Assembly (NCBI RefSeq): GCF_015234585.1
Contig: NZ_JADFCM010000001.1
Coordinates: 806,001-870,000, forward strand
Direction of reading: 5' to 3'
DNA from: Pseudalkalibacillus hwajinpoensis
Lineage (GTDB): Bacteria > Bacillota > Bacilli > Bacillales > Guptibacillaceae
Length of the DNA: 64,000 nt
The notes under the pieces are model-generated. The model did no database searches. It was given only the letters and a program-made list of their open reading frames with translations, and was not told where the DNA came from. The stretch's first letter is position 1. The number at the start of each line of letters is the position of its first letter. This document shows, piece by piece, positions 42,260 to 50,546 of this stretch. A program made the position numbers and the translations under genes.

Positions 42260-42376
42260 AGCTGCACTCTGTGCGCAGCTTTTTGTATGCTTTTTAAGCA
42301 TGGGGAGGATGGGTGTCGTCTACCCTTTTATAGAAGAGCTACGAATGAACCTGTGTTCATTCGTAGCTCTTTTTTT
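42260..42376 (+). promoter_or_regulatory. structured leader of the mutS2-like gene: tandem hairpins ending in a terminator
   Basis: Four stems in about 115 bases: AGCTGC...GCAGCT plus TTTTT (42260-42284), ATGCTT-TTT-AAGCAT (42287-42301), GGGT...ACCC (42311-42324) and a 17-bp perfect stem (42334-42350 with 42355-42371, loop CTGT) with a T-run. The last is a full intrinsic terminator 85 bp before the gene, so it may be an attenuator or end a small RNA. I see no T-box motif and no convincing gene in 42047-42259. Confidence 0.55.
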
Positions 42377-42461
42377 GTTGGAAAGGAAGTGACATGTATG
42401 TTAATTGAATGGAAGTTTTTCTTAAGATGCGCGAACATATACGAATCGAGGAGGAAGAACA

Positions 42462-44393
42462 ATGAACGAACAAACTATGGTAACACTTGAATTTGATAAA
42501 ATTCGAAGCGAAGTAGCTCACTATGCCCTTTCAGAAGAAGCAAAAAGTGAGATCCAGAAAATGAGACCGTTGCACGATAAAGAGGTTGTGCAAAATCGAT
42601 TAAATGAAACGACAGAGGCGAAAGAAATTATTAAGAAAAGTTCAAGCGTCCCTCTTCATGGTCTTCATGGCATTATCCAGGTGATGAAACAATTAAACAA
42701 AGGTGTTCCTTTACGGCCAGATCAGCTGATAACTGTGCTTGATTTAATCGAAAGCGGCCGGAAACTGAAACAGTTTATGACGGGGAAAGAATGGCTGGCG
42801 CCTACAATTTCAACTTATATCTATTCTCTTTATGAGATTACGGATCTTGAAGAAGAATTGAAACGAGCGATCAGAAATGGTGAGATTGATGATGCAGCGA
42901 GTAAGGAGCTTGGGAGAATTAGAAAGAAAATAACCGTTTATGAAGAACGAGTGAAAGAAAAACTGAATCATCTTCTGCGTTCATCTTCGAAAAGGAAAGC
43001 ACTTCAGGATACGATCATCAGCGATCGAAATGGCCACTATGTTGTCGCTGTGAAGAAAGAATATCGGAAACAAATAAAAGGAACTGTTCATGACCAATCT
43101 TCAAGCGGTTCGACTGTATATATTGAACCTGAAGAAGTTCGTAAAGTTCAAATGGAATTAAATGAAGTAAAGGCAGATGAATACTTGGAGGAACAGCGAA
43201 TTCTAAGCAGATTAACTGGAGAAGTGGAGCGATATGCGCAAGAGATCTCAATCAACATTGAAACAATGACACACTACGATTATATTTTTGCAAAGGCGAA
43301 ATATAGTGTAGCGATTGATGGCAATCAAGTAAAGCTATCAAGCGAGCCAATACTTGAGTTACAAAATGGTCGTCATCCCTTACTCTCTCATGAGGCTGTA
43401 CCGCTTTCCCTTGAGTTAGGGAAAGCATATAAAGGACTTGTGATAACCGGTCCCAATACTGGTGGGAAAACCGTATCAATTAAAACAGTCGGGCTTCTTT
43501 CAATGATGGTGCAATCTGGTTTACACATACCTGCTGATGAGTCTTCTGTTTTTGGGATGTTTGGATCAATATTAGTTGATATTGGAGACGGACAGAGCAT
43601 TGAACAATCGTTGAGTACTTTCTCTTCTCGAATATCGAACATTATTTCCATTTTACACGCAGCAGCGCCGGATTCTCTTGTTATTCTGGATGAACTTGGT
43701 TCGGGTACAGATCCCGGTGAGGGGATGGGTATTGCCGTTTCTATTTTAGAACAATTGAATCGTCTGGGGTCAACTATTCTATCCACAACACACTATAGTG
43801 AAATGAAAAATTTCGCTTCAGCTCATCCAGATTTTGAGAATGGATCAATGGAGTTCGATCCAGAGACATTGCGCCCAACGTTTAAACTACGGATGGGTGT
43901 TCCAGGAGAAAGTCAGGCATTTGCCATCGCATTACGTCTTGGTATGCATCCGAATATTATTGAGCGAGCTCATGAAATCACGTATCAAGAAAAGCAATCC
44001 TATCGAGAAGGGTTCAACCAAAAAGATCACTGGCACTATGAGCAGCAGCTAAAAAGTAAAAAAGTAGAGAAACCGCGAAGCCAGAAAAAAGTGGAGGTCG
44101 AGAAGATTTTTGAGAATTATTCGATTGGAGATAGTGTAGCGATCCCTTCGTTGAAAGAGAAAGGAATCGTTTATAAACCAATGGACGATTTTGGGAATTT
44201 GATTGTAATGATAAATGGCCAAAAAGAAACGATTCATACGAAGCGTGTAAAGTTACTCTTGCCTGCTAGCGAGCTTTATCCGGAGAATTATGATTTTGAT
44301 ATCCTATTTGAAACTGTTGAGAACAGAAAGAAAAAGAAATTGATGAATCGCAAGCATATTGATGGTGTGAAAATTGATTATGAAGAGTATTGA
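42462..44393 (+). CDS. MutS2-like ATPase lacking the Smr domain
   Basis: A 643-residue MutS2-family protein: lever/clamp region (about 1-300; SDRNGHYVVAVKKEYRKQIK, SSSGSTVYIEP) and ABC-type ATPase (about 315-510; P-loop GPNTGGKTVS, Walker B LVILDELGSGTDPGEG, STTHYSEMK). A KOW-like segment (YSIGDSVAIPSLKEKGIV) follows. Standard MutS2 is about 780 residues and ends with the Smr nuclease, absent here, so this is a divergent paralogue. It may act in ribosome rescue or recombination control without cleavage. Confidence 0.85.
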   Translation: MNEQTMVTLEFDKIRSEVAHYALSEEAKSEIQKMRPLHDKEVVQNRLNETTEAKEIIKKSSSVPLHGLHGIIQVMKQLNKGVPLRPDQLITVLDLIESGRKLKQFMTGKEWLAPTISTYIYSLYEITDLEEELKRAIRNGEIDDAASKELGRIRKKITVYEERVKEKLNHLLRSSSKRKALQDTIISDRNGHYVVAVKKEYRKQIKGTVHDQSSSGSTVYIEPEEVRKVQMELNEVKADEYLEEQRILSRLTGEVERYAQEISINIETMTHYDYIFAKAKYSVAIDGNQVKLSSEPILELQNGRHPLLSHEAVPLSLELGKAYKGLVITGPNTGGKTVSIKTVGLLSMMVQSGLHIPADESSVFGMFGSILVDIGDGQSIEQSLSTFSSRISNIISILHAAAPDSLVILDELGSGTDPGEGMGIAVSILEQLNRLGSTILSTTHYSEMKNFASAHPDFENGSMEFDPETLRPTFKLRMGVPGESQAFAIALRLGMHPNIIERAHEITYQEKQSYREGFNQKDHWHYEQQLKSKKVEKPRSQKKVEVEKIFENYSIGDSVAIPSLKEKGIVYKPMDDFGNLIVMINGQKETIHTKRVKLLLPASELYPENYDFDILFETVENRKKKKLMNRKHIDGVKIDYEEY

Positions 44394-44522
44394 AAAGCAA
44401 AGAAAAAATTCTAGTTTGGAACCACACTATAAGTAACTTTATCTTAATCCAATTAAAAGAAGGTAGGAAAGGAGGGAATAGAGAAGAATCTTTTATAGCA
44501 ACGATAATGAGGAGGTATAATT

Positions 44523-44894
44523 ATGAATTTCGGAGCTTTTTCTGTAAGTTTAAGTGTAAAGGATATCCAAGCCTCAAAGCATTTTTACGAAAAATTAGGT
44601 TTTCAATCGTTTGGAGGAGATATTTCTCAAAATTGGCTCATTATGAAGAATGACAGTACCGTCATTGGCCTGTTTCAAGGGATGTTTGACAAAAATATTC
44701 TAACGTTTAATCCAGGTTGGGATGAGAACGCTGAAAATCTTGAAGTGTTTACAGATATTCGAACACTTCAAAAGCAGCTAAAAGAAAACGGAGTGAATAT
44801 TCTTTCTGAAGCGGACGAATCAAGTAAAGGGCCAACGAGTTTTACAATAGAAGACCCTGATGGCAATCCCATTCTTGTTGATCAGCATAGATGA
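44523..44894 (+). CDS. VOC family protein (glyoxalase-like)
   Basis: A 123-residue glyoxalase-fold protein: VSLSVKDIQASKHFYEKLGF at the start and FTIEDPDGNPILVDQHR at the end. The usual metal ligands are only partly recognisable, so activity is uncertain. GAGGAGG precedes ATG 44523. Confidence 0.85.
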   Translation: MNFGAFSVSLSVKDIQASKHFYEKLGFQSFGGDISQNWLIMKNDSTVIGLFQGMFDKNILTFNPGWDENAENLEVFTDIRTLQKQLKENGVNILSEADESSKGPTSFTIEDPDGNPILVDQHR

Positions 44895-45077
44895 AATCGA
44901 GAATCGATTGTATCAGCTACTAAAGATTTCTTTGATTGCATGAAAGAAATTTGAATGTAAGCGTGGTAGATTTCCTGAAAAACAATTTCTCTGCGTAAAA
45001 TTCCTTCCTAAAGGGTAATGCATCTAATAGAACATTCTGCTCAGGCAGAAAAGATGGCAAAGTGGAGGATGAGAGAG

Positions 45078-45545
45078 ATGCAAAAAATGAACAGAGGAAT
45101 TTTAACAGCAGTTTCCTCAATTGCGATTGCTCAGGGTTTGAAGATCCTAACTCATAAGGTGTTAAAAGGAGAATGGGATGTGAAGCAAGTTGCGACAACG
45201 GGTGGAATGCCTAGTTCGCATTCAGCTGGTGTTGCAGCCCTTACTTCTTACATTGCTTCAAATAAAGGATCTCGTCATACAGAAACGGCTCTCGCTACTA
45301 TTTTCGGTGTGATTGTTATGTACGATGCCCAGGGGGTTAGGCGTCATACAGGAGAAATTGCTGCTCTAGTAAACGATCTAGAGGATAATCTAGCGACGAT
45401 CTCTGGAGATTACCCTAGCATGGAATTTGTGGAAAGGGAAAAAGAGTTGAAAGAGCTTCTTGGACACCAGCCTGTTGAGGTTCTAGGTGGAGCCATATTA
45501 GGGGCAGCTTTAGGCTTTCTTTCAGCTAAATATGAGAATAAGTAG
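45078..45545 (+). CDS. divergent PAP2 family protein (DUF212, YuiD-like)
   Basis: A 155-residue membrane protein resembling YuiD: GGMPSSHSAGVAALTSYIA and MYDAQGVRRHTGE are the DUF212 motifs, related to PAP2 phosphatases. ATG 45078 lies 9 bp from GGAGG. The long upstream 45018 start lacks a site. Confidence 0.87.
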   Translation: MQKMNRGILTAVSSIAIAQGLKILTHKVLKGEWDVKQVATTGGMPSSHSAGVAALTSYIASNKGSRHTETALATIFGVIVMYDAQGVRRHTGEIAALVNDLEDNLATISGDYPSMEFVEREKELKELLGHQPVEVLGGAILGAALGFLSAKYENK

Positions 45546-45555
45546 TAGAGAGAGG

Positions 45556-45587
45556 AAATCATAGGCGCTTCGCCTATGATTTTTTTC
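45556..45587 (+). terminator. terminator after the yuiD-type gene
   Basis: AATCATAGGCG-CTT-CGCCTATGATT followed by six T. Confidence 0.88.
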
Positions 45588-45599
45588 GTACATTGGAAG

Positions 45600-45680
45600 A
45601 TCGCGGAAATAATCGCAAAATCGCGGATATATTTCAGTTATCGGGGAAAAAATCGACTTTTCGCGGAATTAATAGCTTTC
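45600..45680. repeat. degenerate tandem repeat, four units, exact 20-bp period
   Basis: TCGCGGA or TCGGGGA starts at 45601, 45621, 45641 and 45661. The unit pattern is TCGCGGAAATAATCG plus 5 variable bases. It follows the terminator of the yuiD-type gene. Same period and genomic setting as the array at 8431, with a different sequence. Confidence 0.78.
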
Positions 45681-45787
45681 TAGAGGATTCATTGGATCAC
45701 CAGCACATTACATAAACAGATTTCTTTCTTTTGGAGTATGATTTTGAAATAATAATGAATGCAAACAGGTTAGAGGAGGAAATAAAA

Positions 45788-46891
45788 TTGACACATACAA
45801 CGAAAACAACTGAAGCGTTATTTAGAACGTTCAATAGTGAAAAATTATCTTTAGAAAATCGCACAGTTATGGCGCCAATGACCCGAGGCTTTTCACCAGG
45901 AAATGTACCAGGTGAAGATGTAGCTGCTTATTATCGACGTAGAGCAGAAAATGGCGTGGGGCTAATAGTGACAGAAGGAACTGGGATTAACCATCCTTCA
46001 TCGGTTTCAGGTGCGAGCATTCCTGTCTTTCATGGTGAAGAAGCACTAGCAGGCTGGGGAAATGTTGTGAAAGAAGTTCATGAAGCTGGCGGTAAAATTG
46101 CACCTCAGCTTTGGCATGTTGGGATGACTCGAAAAATGGGCGAACTGCCAAACGAAGAAGCACAACCAGTTGGTCCTTCAGGTCTAGCACTATCTGGTGA
46201 GAAGGTAAACGAGCCTTTGACAACAGAAGAAGTGGAACAGCTAGTTGAAGCCTATGCAGATGCAGCAGCAGATGCGAAGCGACTTGGTTTTGATGCGATT
46301 GAACTTCACGGAGCCCATGGTTATTTGATCGACCAATTTTTCTATGAGCAGACAAATAAACGGACTGACCGCTATGGCGGCGATCTTGTAGGTAGAACTC
46401 AATTTGCTGTAGAAATCATCGAAGCCTGCCGTCGTAAAGTGGGGCCAGACTTCCCGATTATTTTCCGTTTTTCTCAATGGAAAATGAACGATTTTAAAGC
46501 GAAGCTTGCGACTACATCTGAGGAATTAGAACAGTTCCTAACGCCGCTCGTTGAAGCTGGAGTAGATATCTTCCACTGCTCAACACGTCGTTTCTGGGAG
46601 CCTGAATTTGAAGGTTCCGAATTGAATCTAGCTGGTTGGACGAAGAAACTAACTGGTAAGCCGGTTATTTCAGTAGGCTCAGTCGGACTAGATGGAGAAT
46701 TTACAAGCTTTGCTGGAGCAAATACGACAAGTCTTGATGGTTTGATTGAAAAGCTAGATAGTGAAGAGTTTGATCTTGTAGCAATTGGTCGCTCATTATT
46801 AATGGACCCTGAATGGGTAAGTAAAGTACGTGAGGGCCGCGCAGATGATTTATTACCATTTGATAAAGAAGCTCTCCAAAAATTATACTAA
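45788..46891 (+). CDS. NADH:flavin oxidoreductase, old yellow enzyme family (YqiG-like)
   Basis: A 367-residue FMN-dependent TIM-barrel ene-reductase: RTVMAPMTRGFSPGNVPGE, PQLWHVG and HGAHGYLIDQFFYEQTNKRT-DRYGG with the active-site His/His-type loop. It resembles YqiG. It reduces activated C=C bonds of electrophiles such as enones. TTG 45788 lies 7 bp from AGAGGAGGA. Confidence 0.87.
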   Translation: MTHTTKTTEALFRTFNSEKLSLENRTVMAPMTRGFSPGNVPGEDVAAYYRRRAENGVGLIVTEGTGINHPSSVSGASIPVFHGEEALAGWGNVVKEVHEAGGKIAPQLWHVGMTRKMGELPNEEAQPVGPSGLALSGEKVNEPLTTEEVEQLVEAYADAAADAKRLGFDAIELHGAHGYLIDQFFYEQTNKRTDRYGGDLVGRTQFAVEIIEACRRKVGPDFPIIFRFSQWKMNDFKAKLATTSEELEQFLTPLVEAGVDIFHCSTRRFWEPEFEGSELNLAGWTKKLTGKPVISVGSVGLDGEFTSFAGANTTSLDGLIEKLDSEEFDLVAIGRSLLMDPEWVSKVREGRADDLLPFDKEALQKLY

Positions 46892-46926
46892 ATAAGTGAA
46901 GTGTTCATAATTTGACTGCTTATAAT

Positions 46927-46967
46927 AAAACCAAGTATTTCTCTAGAAAGAGGGATACTTGGTTTTT
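46927..46967 (+). terminator. terminator of the OYE gene
   Basis: AAAACCAAGTAT...ATACTTGGTTTT with a 16-base apical region and a T-run. Confidence 0.82.
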
Positions 46968-47078
46968 ATTCATAATACATAAATAATGTTCTATTATTTT
47001 CCAAAAAATGCTAAGATAGGTGTAAAATCTATAAGTAAGAATGATTAAAAAATAACCATTATGGAAGTGACACGGCAG

Positions 47079-48128
47079 ATGCAATCTTTATTAGCGAACT
47101 TTTCCATCTTATTATTTATGCACCTATGCATCCAAAGCGTATACTATCTCGCTTTTCAGAAGCGGTGGCCCAGTCAGGTTGTCGCTGTCGCCCACATATT
47201 CATTGTGGCAATCGGTATTATTTGCCTTTATATGTTGCCGGTATCGTTAGACGGGTATCTATATGATTTACGAACCATTCCAATGGTGATACTAGTTTTG
47301 TACCATGGGTATCAATATGGCATACCCGTGCTCATAATGATTACACTAGCTCGCTTCGCCTTTCCAGGTGACTTTATTTACTTGGAGATCTTTTTCACCT
47401 TATTAATCCCAACAGTAGTAACAATGCTAGTGCGACAGAAGCTTTTTCGAAACCTCACATATTTGAAGCTGTTTTTTTATTTTGTTGGCATCTGGTTTAT
47501 TTCAGATGCGATCGTTGGCTATATCATTTCAGAATATATCACGCTCTATTCTTATTTAATGCGATTTATCTCCTTTCAGCTATCTGCCCTAATTATGTAT
47601 TTCTTTATTCAAATGAGCACTAATAATCTTGAGATGAGCAAGCAGCTTCGCTTTTATGCTGAACACGACTCTCTGACCGGACTACTTAATCTGAGAAGTT
47701 TTCTAAAGAAAGCGAAAGCTCATGAGACTCATTTGATAAAAATGGTAGCCATGCTTGATCTAGATTTTTTTAAGCAAGTTAATGATAAATATGGTCATCT
47801 TAACGGGGATCGCGTTTTGGCTGATTTTGCCATGTTCCTTTCAGATCAAGGCGATAATTGGCTCGTTGCACGATACGGAGGAGAAGAGTTTATTGTGATG
47901 CTTGAAGCATCAACGAAAGATGAGGCATATCACCGAATGAAGGATTTGCAGCACAATTTAAGTAAGCAGCGATTTATGACCGAGATGGGAGACGAAATAA
48001 AGGATGTTTCTGTTTCAATCGGATTAGCTGAACTCGATCTTGAAAAACCATTAATGGCATCCGTTGAACAAGCAGACAAGTCTCTTTACAGAGCGAAGAA
48101 AAATGGTCGAAACGAAGTATGCTTTTAG
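47079..48128 (+). CDS. diguanylate cyclase with 5TM-5TMR_LYT sensor domain
   Basis: A 349-residue protein: about five or six membrane spans (1-185) of the LytS/5TMR type, then a GGDEF domain (about 195-349) with active-site ARYGGEEF and DLDFFKQVNDKYGHLNGD. The RxxD inhibitory site before GGEEF is not seen (SDQGDNW). It should make c-di-GMP from GTP in response to a membrane signal. ATG 47079 lies 8 bp from GGAAGTGA; ATG 47061 is an alternative. Confidence 0.9.
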   Translation: MQSLLANFSILLFMHLCIQSVYYLAFQKRWPSQVVAVAHIFIVAIGIICLYMLPVSLDGYLYDLRTIPMVILVLYHGYQYGIPVLIMITLARFAFPGDFIYLEIFFTLLIPTVVTMLVRQKLFRNLTYLKLFFYFVGIWFISDAIVGYIISEYITLYSYLMRFISFQLSALIMYFFIQMSTNNLEMSKQLRFYAEHDSLTGLLNLRSFLKKAKAHETHLIKMVAMLDLDFFKQVNDKYGHLNGDRVLADFAMFLSDQGDNWLVARYGGEEFIVMLEASTKDEAYHRMKDLQHNLSKQRFMTEMGDEIKDVSVSIGLAELDLEKPLMASVEQADKSLYRAKKNGRNEVCF

Positions 48129-48210
48129 CATTTTGCACATTCGTTGGTTTAAAAAGGTGAATTTGCGGAATATAACAAGTGTTAAGGTTTTTAAAGGAGG
48201 ACGAATTGTC

Positions 48211-48849
48211 ATGAAAGTACTCGTTATTGGAGCAAACGGACAAGTAGGAACACATTTAATTACAAAATTAGCAGAACGCGGTCACGAGCCAGTTGGTATG
48301 ATTCGCGATACAGACCAAGTTAAGGCGATTGAAGATGCAGGAGGTAAAACGGTGCTTGGCGATCTTGAAAAAGATTTCTCACAAGCGCTGTACGGCTGTG
48401 AAGCGGTTATCTTCGCTGCAGGTTCAGGACCGCATACTGGCGCAGATAAAACCATTATGATTGACCAGGAAGGTGCGATTAAAGCAGTTGATGAAGCGAA
48501 GCAACAAGGAATTAAACGCTTTGTCATGCTAAGTACTGTTGGATCTGATTATCCTGAAAAAGGTCCAGATAATATGAAGCCATATTTACATGCGAAGAAA
48601 CGTGCTGATGAGCACTTGAAAGCAACGAACTTAACTTATACTATTCTTCGTCCAGGTCGTCTATCAAATGAGCCTGGAACAGGACAAATCAGAGCAGCCG
48701 AAACGCTTGAAGATAAATCTGGAGAAATACCACGTGAAGATGTGGCTGCTGTACTTACTGAAGTCTTGGAGAACAAGCATACGTTTAACCGAACATTTGA
48801 AGTTTTAAATGGCGATCAATCGATAAGTGATGCCATCGGTCAATTGTAA
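48211..48849 (+). CDS. NAD(P)-binding SDR-like protein (YhfK-like)
   Basis: A 212-residue atypical SDR: VLVIGANGQVGTHLI nucleotide motif, FAAGSGPHTGADKT and LRPGRLSNEPGTG. It matches B. subtilis YhfK in size and pattern; function unknown, probably NADPH binding. AAAGGAGGA precedes ATG 48211. Confidence 0.88.
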   Translation: MKVLVIGANGQVGTHLITKLAERGHEPVGMIRDTDQVKAIEDAGGKTVLGDLEKDFSQALYGCEAVIFAAGSGPHTGADKTIMIDQEGAIKAVDEAKQQGIKRFVMLSTVGSDYPEKGPDNMKPYLHAKKRADEHLKATNLTYTILRPGRLSNEPGTGQIRAAETLEDKSGEIPREDVAAVLTEVLENKHTFNRTFEVLNGDQSISDAIGQL

Positions 48850-48861
48850 GAGCAGTTATCT

Positions 48862-48894
48862 AGAGAGACTTAACTTATGTTAAGTCTCTCTTTT
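48862..48894 (+). terminator. terminator after the yhfK-type gene
   Basis: AGAGAGACTTAAC-TTAT-GTTAAGTCTCTCT followed by TTT. Confidence 0.87.
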
Positions 48895-49058
48895 ACGTTG
48901 GAGAAAGTTACTAATTGAATTTCTTAATGGGCTATAGTAAAAATTGAATAGTGACTATTTCCCCAAATTTAAAGGTGGGAATTGCGCTTCAAGCTTACAA
49001 ATGATAATGTGGTAAAGGTCAGTGCATGAAAGCGTTAACACAAAGGAGTAGAGAGAGA

Positions 49059-50468
49059 ATGAACATCTTAGATTGGCTAGAGAAAATTAATGGAGTTCTT
49101 TGGGGAGCACCAAGCCTAATTTTATTATTTGGGACAGGTGTCTTTCTCACATTTATTCTGAAAGGACTGCAGTTTCGAAAGCTGGGATATGCTTTCAAAT
49201 TAGCATTCTCAAAAGAAAAAGAAGAGGATAGCAGTGCTGAAGGTGACGTTAGTAACTATAAAGCTCTGATGACAGCACTAGCTGCCACGATAGGAAATGG
49301 TAATATTGCAGGAGTTGCTACAGCGATTACAATTGGGGGTCCAGGTGCGATTTTCTGGATGTGGATTGTAGGTCTTGTTGGAATGGCAACGAAGTATGGA
49401 GAAGCTTTGCTTGCGATGAAATATCGTGTGAAAAATGATAACGGAGAGTATGCCGGAGGGCCGATGTATTATGTCGAAAAGGGACTAGGGTCAAAATGGA
49501 AGTGGCTCGCTATCTCGTTCGCTTTATTTGGAGCGATTGCCTCACTCGGAATCGGAAATAGCGTACAATCAAATACAATCGCAAGTGTTGTTGATGAAAG
49601 CTTCCAAATTGATGGGTGGGTAACTGGGATTATCCTTGCTGCACTTACTTCGCTCATCATCTTCGGTGGCGTAAAGCGAATTAGTTCTGTTGCAGGTTTC
49701 TTTGTTCCGATTATGGCGGTTCTCTACGTAGTTGGTGCACTCATTATTATCGTCATTAACATAGATGCTGTTATCCCAGCTATGAAGCTGATTTTTACAT
49801 ATGCCTTTTCACCTATATCGGCGGTAGGAGGATTTTCAGGTGTTATTGTAATGGAAGCTGTAAAATCAGGAGTTTCCAAAGGGATTTTCTCGAACGAAGC
49901 AGGACTCGGTACGGCTGCCCTTATTGCTGGTAATGCGAAAGCCGATCATCCAGTGAAACAGGCTCTCGTAGCTATGACTGGTACATTTATCGTAACGATC
50001 ATTGTTTGTACAATGACAGCCCTTGTGCTCCTTATTACAGGATTTTGGGACCCAACAGGAGGAGACCTTTCGGGAATCGTGCATGATCCGAATTTAGAAG
50101 CAGGTGCTTTGACAACGGCTGCATTCGGTTCAAGTCTTGGTTTAATCGGGGAATATATTGTGACCTTCTCCGTTATTTTCTTTGGGTTCTCAACCATTAT
50201 TGGTTGGTATGTATATGGTTATAAATGCTTTGAATACCTAGTAGGTACGAAAGTAACCATTTATTATGGGGCAGTATATGTTTTGGCATGCTTTGTTGGT
50301 ACGGTTGCGAATCTAACTACTGTTTGGGCTTTTGCGGATATGGCAAATGCTCTGATGATGATTCCAAACTTAATTGCGTTATTATTACTTTATAAAGTCA
50401 TTCGAAGCGAAACAGATGATTATTTTAATCGTTATCTTGTAGAAGCTCAAATGAAAAAAGCGAGTTAA
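49059..50468 (+). CDS. sodium:alanine/amino acid symporter, AgcS family (second copy)
   Basis: A 469-residue paralogue of the symporter at 39.7 kb (KALMTALAATIGNGNIAGVAT; SNEAGLGTAALIAGNAKADH). The differences GNGN versus GTGN and the substrate-loop changes suggest a different amino acid. ATG 49059 lies 10 bp from AAGGAG. Confidence 0.9.
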   Translation: MNILDWLEKINGVLWGAPSLILLFGTGVFLTFILKGLQFRKLGYAFKLAFSKEKEEDSSAEGDVSNYKALMTALAATIGNGNIAGVATAITIGGPGAIFWMWIVGLVGMATKYGEALLAMKYRVKNDNGEYAGGPMYYVEKGLGSKWKWLAISFALFGAIASLGIGNSVQSNTIASVVDESFQIDGWVTGIILAALTSLIIFGGVKRISSVAGFFVPIMAVLYVVGALIIIVINIDAVIPAMKLIFTYAFSPISAVGGFSGVIVMEAVKSGVSKGIFSNEAGLGTAALIAGNAKADHPVKQALVAMTGTFIVTIIVCTMTALVLLITGFWDPTGGDLSGIVHDPNLEAGALTTAAFGSSLGLIGEYIVTFSVIFFGFSTIIGWYVYGYKCFEYLVGTKVTIYYGAVYVLACFVGTVANLTTVWAFADMANALMMIPNLIALLLLYKVIRSETDDYFNRYLVEAQMKKAS

Positions 50469-50504
50469 TCATTTGAGGTATAGAGACATTTTCTTCTTTT
50501 AATG

Positions 50505-50546
50505 AAAGAAAAGCGCAGCTGGAAAACATCCAGCCGCGCTTTTCTT
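50505..50546. terminator. bidirectional terminator
   Basis: AAAGAAAAGCGC-GCTGG/CCAGC-GCGCTTTTCTT with one mismatch, between the convergent symporter and sortase genes. Confidence 0.82.

Noticed and set aside
42200..42490. Open frame of about 96 codons overlapping the start of the MutS2-like gene
   Set aside because: It runs through the terminator hairpin, its start lacks a ribosome binding site and its composition is unlike protein. A shorter 30-codon frame from 42398 is also unconvincing.
46968..47078. c-di-GMP riboswitch before the diguanylate cyclase gene
   Set aside because: The gap is about 110 bp, A/T-rich, and contains none of the conserved GEMM core motifs.
39730..50468. Duplication block suggested by two AgcS symporters
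   Set aside because: The two genes differ clearly, lie on opposite strands about 8 kb apart, and no other paired genes flank them, so an old paralogy is more likely than a recent duplication.
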